Assembly (NCBI GenBank): GCA_040755915.1
Contig: JBFLWM010000013.1
Span: 1-20,579 of the forward strand
Direction of reading: 5' to 3'
Source: Sulfurivermis sp040755915
GTDB taxonomy: Bacteria > Pseudomonadota > Gammaproteobacteria > Thiohalomonadales > Thiohalomonadaceae
Length of the DNA stretch: 20,579 bases
The notes beneath the pieces were generated by a model, which was not told where the DNA came from, ran no database searches, and saw only the letters and a program-made list of their open reading frames with translations. This document shows, in pieces, positions 8,150 through 15,564 of the stretch (its first letter is position 1; each line of letters opens with the position of its first letter). Made by a program: the position numbers and the translations under genes.

Positions 8150-8782
8150 CTAGGACTCGCCGCCGAATTCCAGGGCACGCCAGCGGTTGACGATGGCACA
8201 GAACAGTTCGGCGGTGCGTTCGGCGTCGTACAGGGCGGAATGCGCCTGGGTGGAGTCCCAGCTCAGGCCGGCGGCCTGCACGGCACGCGCCAGCACGGTC
8301 TGGCCGAAGGCGAGACCGGACAGGGTGACGGTGTCGAAGCTGCTGAAGGCGTGGAAGGGGTTTTTCTTGATCTTGGTGCGCGCCACGGCGGCATTGACGA
8401 AGCCGAGGTCGAAAAAGGGATTGTGACCGACCAGGATGGCGCGGGTGCAGGCCTGTTCGCGGACCTCGCGGCGGATGGGGTCGAAGAGCTTTTCCAGCGC
8501 CTCGCGCTCGGGCAGGGCCAGGCGCAGCGGGTGGTAGGGGTCGATGCCGGTGAAATCCAGCGCACGCTGATCCAGGTTGGCGCCGACGAAGGGCTCGACG
8601 TGGGCGTGGTGGGTTTCGTGCGGATAGATCAGGCCGGACTCGTCCATGCGCAGGGTGACGGCCGCGATTTCCAGCAGGGCGTCGGTCTGGGCATTGAAGC
8701 CGGCAGTTTCCACATCCACCACCACCGGGAGAAAACCGCGAAAGCGCCGGGCCAGGGCCGGTTTGTGTTCGGACATCGTCAT
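8150..8782 (-). CDS. rnt: Ribonuclease T (3'-5' exoribonuclease, DEDDh family)
   Basis: 210 aa. RNase T trims the 3' ends of tRNA (end turnover), 5S and 23S rRNA and other stable RNAs as a homodimer in the cytoplasm. All DEDDh acidic and histidine positions are visible: D23 and E25 in VVDVETAGFN, D125 in VGHNPFFDLGF, and H181 with D186 in HSALYDAERTAELF. The segments SGLIYPHETHHAHVEPF and KIKKNPFHAFSSFDTVTLSGLA are also characteristic of RNase T. ATG 8782 is used; ATG 8776 (MSEHK) is equally possible, as neither has a strong ribosome site. It follows pyrC on the same strand after 160 bases that contain an inverted repeat, so read-through may be limited. Confidence 0.95.
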   Translation of the reverse strand: MTMSEHKPALARRFRGFLPVVVDVETAGFNAQTDALLEIAAVTLRMDESGLIYPHETHHAHVEPFVGANLDQRALDFTGIDPYHPLRLALPEREALEKLFDPIRREVREQACTRAILVGHNPFFDLGFVNAAVARTKIKKNPFHAFSSFDTVTLSGLAFGQTVLARAVQAAGLSWDSTQAHSALYDAERTAELFCAIVNRWRALEFGGES

Positions 8783-8839
8783 GGGGGCGCAGGATACCCC
8801 AATTCAGCGCCGCGGCGCGACTGGAATGACAACGGCTCA

Positions 8840-8920
8840 GTCCGCAAATGAACGCCAATAAACGCAAATCAGACAGGGCCGTCGCGCATTATTGGCGTCC
8901 ATTCGCGTTCATTTGCGGAC
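8840..8920. repeat. Inverted repeat built from about 10-nt units, between pyrC and rnt
   Basis: The outer arms are a perfect 16-bp inverted repeat: GTCCGCAAATGAACGC at 8840-8855 and its complement at 8905-8920. Inside, both arms continue in decamer units resembling CGCNAATRRA: the left arm reads CGCCAATAAA then CGCAAATCAG, and the right arm, on the minus strand, reads CGCGAATGGA then CGCCAATAAT, that is, one extra unit. The centre at about 8871-8886 is unrelated. It has no T-run, so it is not a classical terminator, though it could fold in pyrC mRNA. Similar ATGAACGC/AATAAACGC repeats are, from memory, scattered between genes in many proteobacteria. Confidence 0.85.
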
Positions 8921-8942
8921 CGATAACCGCGCGTCCGGGTGT

Positions 8943-9977
8943 TCAGCCTTGCAGCTTCCAGGCGACGGTCTCGCCGGCGCGCAGCGGCACCACCACGTCG
9001 TCGCCGAAGGCGTAGCTGTCGGGCACGGTCCAGCTTTCCTTGCGCAGGGTGATGGTGTCCCGGTTGCGCGGCAGGCCGTAGAAGTCGGCGCCGTGATGGC
9101 TGGCGAAGCCTTCCAGCCGTTCCAGCCGGCCGGCGCGCTCGAAGGCCTCGGCATACAGCTCGATGGCGGCGTGGGCGCTGTAGATGCCGGCACAGCCGCA
9201 GGCGCATTCCTTGGTCTTGCGCGCGTGCGGTGCGCTGTCGGTGCCGAGGAAGAACTTCGGATTGCCCGAGGTCGCCACCTCCAGCAGCACCTCGCGATGG
9301 CTCTCGCGCTTCAGCACCGGCAGGCAGTAGTGGTGCGGGCGCATGCCGCCTGCCAGCATGGCATTGCGGTTCATCAGCAGGTGTTGCGGGGTGAGGGTGG
9401 CGCCGACATTGGGACCCGCGCCGAGCACGAAGCGCGCGGCCTCGGCGGTGGTGATGTGTTCCACCACCAGTTTCAGGTCGGGCATGCGCTCCAGCAACGG
9501 GGCCAGCACGCGTTCGAGGAACACGCGCTCACGATCGAAGATGTCCACGTCGGCGTCGGTGACCTCGCCGTGCACCAGGAAGGGAAGCTGCAACTCGGCC
9601 ATGGCGCGCAGCGCCGCCTCGCACTTGCGCAGGTCGGTGACACCGGAGTCGGAGTTGGTGGTGGCGCCGGCGGGGTACAGCTTGACGGCGAACACCGCGC
9701 CGCTCTCCCTGGCGCGCTGGATCTCCTCCGGCGGCGTCATGTCGGTGAGGTACAGCGTCATCAGCGGCTGGAAGGTGCTGCCCGGGGGCAGGGCGGCAAG
9801 GACGCGTTCGCGATAGGCCAGGGCCTGTGCCGTGGTGGTGACCGGCGGCTTGAGATTGGGCATGACGATGGCGCGGCCGAACTGCGCGGCGGTGTGCGGC
9901 AGCACGGCGGCAAGGCCGGCACCGTCGCGCAGGTGCAGGTGCCAGTCATCGGGACGGGTCAGGGTCAGCGTGGTCAT
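8943..9977 (-). CDS. pyrC: Dihydroorotase (class II, PyrC)
   Basis: 344 aa, the usual length of E. coli-type dihydroorotase, which closes carbamoyl-aspartate to dihydroorotate in pyrimidine synthesis. The metal site is complete: HLHLRDG (His13, His15), the carbamylated lysine in FAVKLYPAGATTNS (Lys99), His136 in HGEVTD, His174 in VEHITT, and the catalytic Asp247 in GTDSAPH. The substrate arginine/asparagine segments (HLLMNRNAMLAGG, CLPVLKRESH) are present as well. The start ATG 9977 fits the family N-terminus MTTLTLTRPDDWHLHLRDG, although the upstream ribosome site is weak. The gene is bracketed by two different inverted-repeat elements, 8840-8920 and 10012-10100. Confidence 0.97.
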   Translation of the reverse strand: MTTLTLTRPDDWHLHLRDGAGLAAVLPHTAAQFGRAIVMPNLKPPVTTTAQALAYRERVLAALPPGSTFQPLMTLYLTDMTPPEEIQRARESGAVFAVKLYPAGATTNSDSGVTDLRKCEAALRAMAELQLPFLVHGEVTDADVDIFDRERVFLERVLAPLLERMPDLKLVVEHITTAEAARFVLGAGPNVGATLTPQHLLMNRNAMLAGGMRPHHYCLPVLKRESHREVLLEVATSGNPKFFLGTDSAPHARKTKECACGCAGIYSAHAAIELYAEAFERAGRLERLEGFASHHGADFYGLPRNRDTITLRKESWTVPDSYAFGDDVVVPLRAGETVAWKLQG

Positions 9978-10011
9978 GGGCGTTTCTTAAGTCAGTGCTT
10001 CTCTTGAGGGG

Positions 10012-10100
10012 AGATACAAGATGCAAGAGGAAAGAGACAAGGGAAGGTGTTCGCCGCGCGTACGCCATCACTTTTATCTTGCAACTTTCCTCTTGTATCT
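10012..10100. repeat. Imperfect inverted repeat of CTTGTATCT-type units upstream of pyrC
   Basis: The right arm CTTTCCTCTTGTATCT (10085-10100) is mirrored on the minus strand at 10012-10034, where the same words occur but with one extra 7-nt unit (CATCTTG) inserted before TATCT. Flanking words (CTTTTATCTTG, CTTGTCT) extend the similarity. The intervening 50 bases (10035-10084) include a GC-rich stretch. The element is notably AT- and pyrimidine-rich compared with its surroundings. It sits between the pyrC start and the DUF2591 gene and overlaps that gene's stop codon by two bases. Confidence 0.75.
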
Positions 10101-10428
10101 ATTCTTCATCGGGGACTTCCGCGCCGAACACCGACAGCACGTAGGCGCGCATCGAGGCCTCCAGCACGCTGCTGCCATGGGCCAGGATGTCGGGATCGAT
10201 GGAGGCGGACCATTCCAGCGTGCCTTCGGTGTCCCAGTTGAGGTCGATCTTCTGTTCCTCGATGATGGGACCGCCCTGTGACCAGTAGCGCGTTGGGTTC
10301 CATTTGCGCGGCGGCAGGTTGTGGCCGGGGCTGTACAGCAGCGCGCCGTCCTGGCGGAAGGCTGGTATGCCGAGCGCCTTGGCGACCCAGTAATCGAGCT
10401 GGTCTCCGCTGAGTTGGGCTGCCTGCAT
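10099..10428 (-). CDS. DUF2591 (NinX-like) family protein of unknown function
   Basis: About 109 aa from ATG 10428. The protein starts MQAAQLSGDQLDYWVAKALG and contains YSPGHNLPPRKWNPTRYWSQGG, IIEEQKIDLNW, and a C-terminal ASMRAYVLSVFGAEVP. This pattern matches, from memory, DUF2591, a small family common in tailed phages (NinX-like) and sometimes in bacterial chromosomes; its function is not known. ATG 10428 is chosen because the family begins at this Leu-Asp-Tyr-Trp-Val segment; ATG 10461 or an even longer start at 10578 would overlap the promoter and coding start of trkH. No other phage gene is visible nearby, so it seems an isolated, perhaps domesticated, copy. Confidence 0.75.
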   Translation of the reverse strand: MQAAQLSGDQLDYWVAKALGIPAFRQDGALLYSPGHNLPPRKWNPTRYWSQGGPIIEEQKIDLNWDTEGTLEWSASIDPDILAHGSSVLEASMRAYVLSVFGAEVPDEE

Positions 10429-10561
10429 AGTGCCCCCGTTGGTATGGTGTATGGCGTTCATGATATCGGTCTGCGGTGGGTATTTCCATCGCCGTGCAGC
10501 TAAAATGCCTGCAACGGCAGTGACCGTATCGGTATTGCCTGCCAGAACTTGAGAAACCGCC
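10429..10561. promoter_or_regulatory. Divergent intergenic region between DUF2591 gene and trkH
   Basis: These 133 bases should contain start signals in both directions. TAAAAT at 10501-10506 is a possible plus-strand -10 for trkH, but the -35 position is poor. GGGGGC just before ATG 10428 on the minus strand may be the ribosome site of the DUF2591 gene. No gene or strong hairpin is seen. Confidence 0.3.
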
Positions 10562-12028
10562 TTGGCCCGTGACGACACAGTGCTTGCCCTCAGTTATGCC
10601 GTGCGTCTGCCGGTGGTGCTGAAGTATCTCGGCCAGCTGTCGCTGGCCCTGGCCGTGCTGACCCTGCCGCCGCTGCTGGCGGCGCTGTGGTTCCAGGACG
10701 GCGAATTTGCCTGGCGCCTGCTGTGGGTGATGGTTATCACCGGCACGGCCGGAGCCATGTTGTCGCGCCTGTCGGCGCCGGCACGTCTGCAGGTGAATGA
10801 GGCGCTGGTGATCACCGCGCTGGCCTTTGCCGGCAGCGCCCTGCTGATGACCTGGCCGCTGATGGCCGCCGGCATCGGCTTTTCTGCCGCGCTGTTCGAG
10901 GCTGTGTCCGCCGTCACCACCACCGGGTTGTCGTCACTGGCTTCGGTGGAGGGCATGCCGCCGGCCTTTCTGTTTACCCGCGCCTGGATGCAATGGTACG
11001 GCGGTCTCGGCATCGTGGTGCTCACCGTGGCACTGCTGCTCGGCCACAGCCTTGCCTCTCATCACCTGGTCGATCCGGAACTGCGCGCCGAGAACATCGC
11101 CACCACCACGCGGCACTACGCGCGCCGCATGCTGCTGGTATACGTGCTGCTGACCCTGATGGGCCTGTTCCTGCTGTTGTGGGCGAACGTCGATATGTTC
11201 ACGGCGCTGAACCACGTGCTCGCGGCGGTTTCCACCGGCGGCTTTTCCAGCTCCGACGCCAGCCTGGCGGCGCTTCCGGCCGCGGGACAGCTGATCGTGT
11301 CCGGATTGTGCATCACCGGCGCGGTGGCGCTGCCGCTGTACTACATGGGATTCATGCGCGGGCCGGCCGAAGCGTGGCGTGATGTGGAATTGCGTACCCT
11401 GCTGGTTCTGCTGCTGGTGATGGGCACGGCCATGGCGTCGGTTCTCGCCGGCAGCGGCATGGTCTGGCATGAAGCGCTGTGGCACGGCTTTCTGCTCGGT
11501 ATTTCTGCGCAGACCACCGCCGGCTTTTCCTCGCTCGACGTTGCCGGTGTGGCGGCCGGTGGACAGCTGCTGCTGATTTTCGCCATGCTCGGCGGCGGCA
11601 GCGTCGGCTCCACCGCCGGCGGCGTCAAGCTGTTGCGGGTGCTGATTCTTGTGCGCCTGCTGCAGATGACCTTGTGGCGCAGCCGTCTGGCCGAGCATGC
11701 GGTGTTGCAGCCGCGCCTTGGCACGCGCCTGCTGGAGAGTGACGATGCCGAGCGGGCGCTGCTGCTGATCCTGCTGTTCCTGCTGGTGGTGGCCGCCTCC
11801 TGGCTGCCCTTCGTGCTGCTGGGCTATGAGCCGCTGGCGGCGCTGTTCGAGGTGGTGTCGGCGGCCGGCACGGTGGGGCTGTCCAGCGGCCTCAGTGCCT
11901 CGGGGCTGCCGCCGCTGCTGCAAGCGGTGCTGTGCTTCGATATGCTGGCCGGGCGTGTGGAGATCGTGGCGTTGCTGGTGTTGCTGTTTCCCGGCACCTG
12001 GCTGGGCAAGAGGACGGAAATATCATGA
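10562..12028 (+). CDS. trkH: TrkH-family potassium uptake membrane subunit
   Basis: 488 aa, very hydrophobic, with four repeated membrane-pore-membrane units. The four selectivity-filter loops each keep the key glycine: TTTGL (Gly122), STGGF (Gly227), TTAGF (Gly321) and GTVGL (Gly439). The intramembrane loop GGGSVGSTAGGVK (344-356) that gates TrkH channels is present. It forms the K+ channel of the Trk/Ktr system, gated by the cytoplasmic TrkA-type ring encoded next. A stop codon at 10550 limits the ORF, so the first possible start is TTG 10562 (MARDDTVLALSYAVRLPVVLKYLG); GTG 10580 is an alternative. Its stop overlaps the next start as ATGA, indicating translational coupling. Confidence 0.92.
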   Translation: MARDDTVLALSYAVRLPVVLKYLGQLSLALAVLTLPPLLAALWFQDGEFAWRLLWVMVITGTAGAMLSRLSAPARLQVNEALVITALAFAGSALLMTWPLMAAGIGFSAALFEAVSAVTTTGLSSLASVEGMPPAFLFTRAWMQWYGGLGIVVLTVALLLGHSLASHHLVDPELRAENIATTTRHYARRMLLVYVLLTLMGLFLLLWANVDMFTALNHVLAAVSTGGFSSSDASLAALPAAGQLIVSGLCITGAVALPLYYMGFMRGPAEAWRDVELRTLLVLLLVMGTAMASVLAGSGMVWHEALWHGFLLGISAQTTAGFSSLDVAGVAAGGQLLLIFAMLGGGSVGSTAGGVKLLRVLILVRLLQMTLWRSRLAEHAVLQPRLGTRLLESDDAERALLLILLFLLVVAASWLPFVLLGYEPLAALFEVVSAAGTVGLSSGLSASGLPPLLQAVLCFDMLAGRVEIVALLVLLFPGTWLGKRTEIS

Positions 12029-12693
12029 GAGCGGTATTTATCGGGGCCAGTTCGCTGGCGGTGATGACGGCGCGTTTTCTGCTGCGCCGGCGCCATGAGG
12101 TGGTGATCATCGAGCGCAACAAGGAACGTATCGAGGCCCTGGCCGGTGAGCTGGACTGCGGTTTCCTGCTCGGTGACGGCAGCAAGCCGGCGTTGCTGCG
12201 CGAGGCCGATCCGGCGCACACCGACTTTCTGTTCTGTCTCACCGGCAACGATCAGGCCAACATCCTCGCCTCGCTGGTGGGACGCTCACTCGGGTTCCCC
12301 CGCATCGTCACCAAGATCGACGACCCCGAGTTCGAACACATCTGCATCGAACTGGGCCTGGAGGACATGATCATCCCCTCGCGCACCATCGGCCGCTATC
12401 TGGCCGATCTGTTCCAGGGCATGAACCTGCTCGACCTGTCCGGCGTGATCAAGGACGAGGCGCGCATCTTCACCTTCGTGGTGCGCCATGATGATGAAAT
12501 GCCGGTGGCCGATCTCAAGTTGCCGGCACACAGCCGCGTCGTCTGCCTGTACCGCGGCGGCAAGTTCGTGCCGCTGGAGGACGACAGCCGCCTGCACGAG
12601 GACGATGAGGTGGTGCTGATCACCCATGCCGATAATCTGCCTGAGCTGCACGAACGCTGGGGCGTGCAGATGGAAACGGTGCGTAAACATTGA
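12025..12693 (+). CDS. trkA: TrkA-type regulatory subunit (TrkA_N + TrkA_C)
   Basis: 222 aa, one RCK unit, so half the size of E. coli TrkA and like KtrA/single-RCK TrkA proteins. The Rossmann domain (about 1-120) begins MRAVFIGASSLAVMTARFL, with the acidic residue Glu30 after strand 2 (VVIIERNKERIEAL), and has GDGSKPALLREAD, FCLTGNDQANILAS and RIVTKIDDPEFEHI. The TrkA_C domain (about 140-215) includes LKLPAHSRVVCLYRGGKFVPLEDDSRLHEDDEVVLIT. It should bind nucleotides and gate the TrkH pore. Oddity: the usual GxGxxG/A motif reads G7-A-S-S-L-A, with Ser in place of the second glycine. The start overlaps the trkH stop (ATGA), and its own stop overlaps the next start (TGATG). Confidence 0.88.
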   Translation: MRAVFIGASSLAVMTARFLLRRRHEVVIIERNKERIEALAGELDCGFLLGDGSKPALLREADPAHTDFLFCLTGNDQANILASLVGRSLGFPRIVTKIDDPEFEHICIELGLEDMIIPSRTIGRYLADLFQGMNLLDLSGVIKDEARIFTFVVRHDDEMPVADLKLPAHSRVVCLYRGGKFVPLEDDSRLHEDDEVVLITHADNLPELHERWGVQMETVRKH

Positions 12694-13037
12694 TGCAGGA
12701 ATTCTGGTTGTTGCCCGCGCTGCTGGCGGTGGTGTGGTTCTGGCTGGACTCGATGCGCGCCCGCGAGGCGGCGCTGCGGGTGGTGCGCCGTGCCTGTGCC
12801 CGGCACGAGGTGCAGTTGCTGGATGAGACCGTGGCACTGGTGCGGCTGCGTCTCGGCCGCGATCCCTCCGGCCGCGTCGGCTGGCGCCGCCGTTTCCGTT
12901 TCGAATTCAGCAACGAAGGCGACAACCGCAGCAGCGGTGAGGTGGAGCTGCTGGGACGGCAGGTGACGGCGCTGCATATGGAAATGGGGCCGTTCGTGCT
13001 GCATGAAATGGACACCGAGGAACCGGTGCGGCACTGA
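12693..13037 (+). CDS. DUF3301 domain-containing membrane-anchored protein
   Basis: 114 aa. A single N-terminal hydrophobic helix (residues about 4-18, FWLLPALLAVVWFWLD) is followed by a basic, soluble domain with RREACARHEVQLLDETVALVRLRLGR-like character and FRFEFSNEGDNRSSGEVELLGRQV. This is the pattern of DUF3301, a small gammaproteobacterial family of unknown function. ATG 12693 overlaps the trkA stop by one base (TGATG), so it is translated with the potassium uptake genes. A role in Trk assembly or regulation is only inferred from position. It ends 7 bases from the convergent 129-aa gene with no clear terminator between them. Confidence 0.8.
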   Translation: MQEFWLLPALLAVVWFWLDSMRAREAALRVVRRACARHEVQLLDETVALVRLRLGRDPSGRVGWRRRFRFEFSNEGDNRSSGEVELLGRQVTALHMEMGPFVLHEMDTEEPVRH

Positions 13038-13044
13038 CCGCATC

Positions 13045-13434
13045 CTACGAGCCGCGGTCGCGCGGTGCGGCGCTGCCGGGCGGTGCCAGCCGGTCCAGCA
13101 CGAAGTCGCGTATCCCCCACGGCACAGCGGCAGCTGCGGCACTGAAGCGCCGGGCGACTGCGGCGGCGTCGAAGTGGCCGTCGGTGACGTAGATGGGTGT
13201 CATCTTGTGCCGGCCGCTGCGCTGCTCGCCGTCATCGACGCGCAAATGGCTCAGGCCCTGGGCAGCGCGCCAGCGGAAGACATGCTCGTGCCGCTGCTTG
13301 TCGTAGCACAGGTCGAAGGCGATGATCGCCTCCTCTGCATCCAGCCATACGATGAGATCGAATTCGCCGCCGCTGAACCAGCGGCGGCGCGGTTCGGTGC
13401 CATGCTGACGCACCCTCGGCAACTCCTGCAGCAT
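13045..13434 (-). CDS. Conserved-looking hypothetical protein, downstream of pirin
   Basis: 129 aa, not recognised as a named family. It is soluble, with no signal peptide or membrane helix. The most ordered part is EPRRRWFSGGEFDLIVWLD, IIAFDLCYDKQRHEHVFRW and HLRVDDGE, then HKMTPIYVTDGHFDAAAVARRF, which suggests a small alpha/beta domain with several Arg/His/Asp residues. The C-terminal tail is rich in Ala, Pro and Arg. The start ATG 13434 has a purine-rich AAAGG/GGGG upstream and lies 18 bases after the pirin stop, so it is probably the second gene of a pirin operon. Function unknown; its coding reality is supported by spacing, frame and protein-like composition. Confidence 0.7.
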   Translation of the reverse strand: MLQELPRVRQHGTEPRRRWFSGGEFDLIVWLDAEEAIIAFDLCYDKQRHEHVFRWRAAQGLSHLRVDDGEQRSGRHKMTPIYVTDGHFDAAAVARRFSAAAAAVPWGIRDFVLDRLAPPGSAAPRDRGS

Positions 13435-13452
13435 GTAACCCCTTTCCTTTGT

Positions 13453-14187
13453 TCAGTCCACGTAGGGACCGTTCTGCACGATGGGCTCGCCGTGCGGCTG
13501 GCCGCTGACGCAGACGAAGCGGCAGGGCGCGCTGGCGTAGACCGTGATGACGGAGGCACCGGCCAGCAGCAGCGCCGTTCCGGCCTCCAGGCATTCCTCC
13601 GCCACCTCGGGCTCGCCCGCCACCGCATAGAGCAGGCCGGCATGGTGCGCCGGCACGGCGAGGTGAAATTCGCCATCCTGATCCAGCTGCACGTCGTGGT
13701 AGCTGACGGCGCTGTGCAGGTGGATCGGGGAGCCGGGGCCGATGACGGTGCGCACGCGGCCGCAGGACAGTTCCTGCAGCGGCAATTGTTCCGCCGCAAT
13801 GGCCTGATAGGCCGGCGGCAGATCCTTGTGGATCTTCGCCATGTTGATCCACAGCTGGATGCCATGGGCGGTTTCCTCGCCGGCCGGCGCCTCGGAGTGG
13901 ATGATGCCGCGGCCGGCGGTGAACACCTGGGCGCCGCCGGCCTGCACGATGCTGTCGTTGCCGAGGTTGTCGCGGTGGCGCATGGCGCCGCTCATCAGGT
14001 AGGTGACGGCCTCGAAACCGCGGTGCGGGTGCTCGGGAAAGCCGCCCTCGGGGCCGACGAAGAATTCATCCAGCAGGACGAAGGGATCGACGTGGCGCAG
14101 TCCGGCCACCGGAAACAGGCGCTTGACGTGCGCGCCGGCGCCCTCGTCCATGTCCACCGCGTGGTAATGCAGGGGATGCTCGGCCAT
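13453..14187 (-). CDS. Pirin family protein (bicupin)
   Basis: 244 aa, two cupin domains as in pirin / YhhW. The N-terminal cupin holds the metal site: His53 and His55 in FPEHPHRGFEAVTYL, and His97 and Glu99 in GRGIIHSEAP, matching the His-His-His-Glu ligand set of pirins. DPFVLLDEFF and GIQLWINM are also typical. Members bind Fe or similar metals, and some show quercetinase activity; the physiological substrate is usually unknown. ATG 14187 gives MAEHPLHYHAVDMDEG, a standard family start. The C-terminal cupin lacks an evident metal site, as in other family members. Confidence 0.92.
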   Translation of the reverse strand: MAEHPLHYHAVDMDEGAGAHVKRLFPVAGLRHVDPFVLLDEFFVGPEGGFPEHPHRGFEAVTYLMSGAMRHRDNLGNDSIVQAGGAQVFTAGRGIIHSEAPAGEETAHGIQLWINMAKIHKDLPPAYQAIAAEQLPLQELSCGRVRTVIGPGSPIHLHSAVSYHDVQLDQDGEFHLAVPAHHAGLLYAVAGEPEVAEECLEAGTALLLAGASVITVYASAPCRFVCVSGQPHGEPIVQNGPYVD

Positions 14188-14237
14188 GATGTCGGCTCCT
14201 GGCTGGGATAGTCAGGAGTATAGACCCGCGGCGCGGT

Positions 14238-15479
14238 TCAGTCGGACAGCACGACGTAGTCGCGGCGATAGCCCACCACCTTGGCCAGATAGTGGCGCGT
14301 CTCCTCGTAGGGCAGCTGGGCGCGCAGCTTTTCGTAGACCTGGGGCGGCTGCAGGCTGTTGATGGCGTTGACCGCCTCGACACGGTCGCGGGAGAAGGCC
14401 TTCAGCACGTTGCCGGGGCCGGTGTTGTAGGCCGAGATGACGCAGTACTCGCGCGCGATCCGGTTCTGCACCATGTTCATCTGCTCGGTGTTCAGCACAT
14501 TGAGATAGGCGACGCCGAGTTCGATGTTGTTTTCGGCATCGAACAGATAGTCCTTGCTCGGGATGCCGTCCTGGCCCTTCACCTTGCGATAGGCCTCGCG
14601 GCCGCCGCTGGTCGGCACCAGCTGCATCAGCCCGTAGGCCGGGGCATGGCTGACGGCAAAGGGATTGAAGTTGCTTTCCGTGCGGATCATCGCGTAGACC
14701 AGGCTCGGGCTGATCTTGTAGCGGGCGGCGTATTTCTCCACCAGCGGGCGGTATTTTTCCGCCTGTGCGCTGGAGAAGTTGCTCACCATCGGGATGGTGA
14801 CATAGCGGGCCTGGCGTGTGCCGTCCTTGACCTCGACGCTGCGCTGTTTGGTGCCGGCGGCGATCAGGTGGGCAGCGAAGGCCTCGGCCTGCTGCGGCGT
14901 GCGCACCGGCTGGTTGTTGTGATCGACGACCAGCTTGAGCAGATACGGATCGTGCTTGCTGGTCAGCTCGATCTCCTTGTCGCTGAACAGGTCGACGGCA
15001 CGCGGGTCGTCCGGCGTCAGCAGCGTGGTGACGATGGCATTCTTCAACGCCCGGTTCGGCTTGTCCGTCTCCAGCGTTTCCACCGTGACGCTGCCGCGAT
15101 CGAAATCGACGATGGCGCGGCTCTGGTAGTTCTGGGTGTATTTGACGTAATGCACGCGGTCGGGCAGGCGCGAGTCGCTGCCCCAGTTCTTGTTGACGTT
15201 GATTTGCAGCAGATCCATCAGGCGATTGAAATCGCTCTGCACCTGGCGGATATCCTGGGTCAGCAGGTGCGGGTTGTCCTTGTAGTCCTCGCGCCGGTCC
15301 TTCAGCTTCTGCTTCATGAACTCGCCGGCATCATCGCTGTCGGCGGCGTCGCGCAGCGTCCTGACCGTGCCGCTTTCCACGACCGAGAAGGCCTTGTCGG
15401 CGGTGTTGAGTGCGGAGTCCAGGGTTTTACAGCCGGCCAGCGTGAACAGCGGCAGCAGGATGGCAATGGTCTTTGTCAT
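14238..15479 (-). CDS. mltC: Membrane-bound lytic murein transglycosylase C
   Basis: 413 aa. A lipoprotein signal with lipobox LAGC (Cys17, then Lys) anchors it in the outer membrane facing the periplasm. Residues about 30-230 match the MltC-type N-terminal domain (DUF3393), with IVDFDRGSVTVETL. The C-terminal SLT domain (about 243-400) has the catalytic Glu268 in MIRTESNFNP, then AYGLMQLVPTSGG, ELGVAYLNVL and ISAYNTGPGNVLKAF. It cleaves the glycan strand with 1,6-anhydro product formation during wall turnover. ATG 15479 is preceded by GGAGGGA at ideal spacing. It is slightly longer than E. coli MltC. Confidence 0.93.
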   Translation of the reverse strand: MTKTIAILLPLFTLAGCKTLDSALNTADKAFSVVESGTVRTLRDAADSDDAGEFMKQKLKDRREDYKDNPHLLTQDIRQVQSDFNRLMDLLQINVNKNWGSDSRLPDRVHYVKYTQNYQSRAIVDFDRGSVTVETLETDKPNRALKNAIVTTLLTPDDPRAVDLFSDKEIELTSKHDPYLLKLVVDHNNQPVRTPQQAEAFAAHLIAAGTKQRSVEVKDGTRQARYVTIPMVSNFSSAQAEKYRPLVEKYAARYKISPSLVYAMIRTESNFNPFAVSHAPAYGLMQLVPTSGGREAYRKVKGQDGIPSKDYLFDAENNIELGVAYLNVLNTEQMNMVQNRIAREYCVISAYNTGPGNVLKAFSRDRVEAVNAINSLQPPQVYEKLRAQLPYEETRHYLAKVVGYRRDYVVLSD

Positions 15480-15564
15480 GGTTCCCTCCAGGATGGCGAC
15501 GGCGCACGGCCGCGGCTGGGAGGGATTAGAGCACTGTCGCGGGAGTTTGCCAATCGGCCGCCGA

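Noticed and set aside
8892..10007. Long plus-strand frame opposite pyrC, and similar ones opposite rnt (8129-8851), pirin (13003-14211), mltC (14292-15587) and fumC (18942-20201).
   Set aside because: Each mirrors a gene with intact catalytic motifs on the other strand, and none shows a signal peptide, motif or plausible ribosome site.
10934..11923. A 329-codon minus-strand frame inside trkH.
   Set aside because: Its composition (Gln, His, Arg, Gly) is that of an antisense shadow, while the trkH frame encodes all four filter loops.
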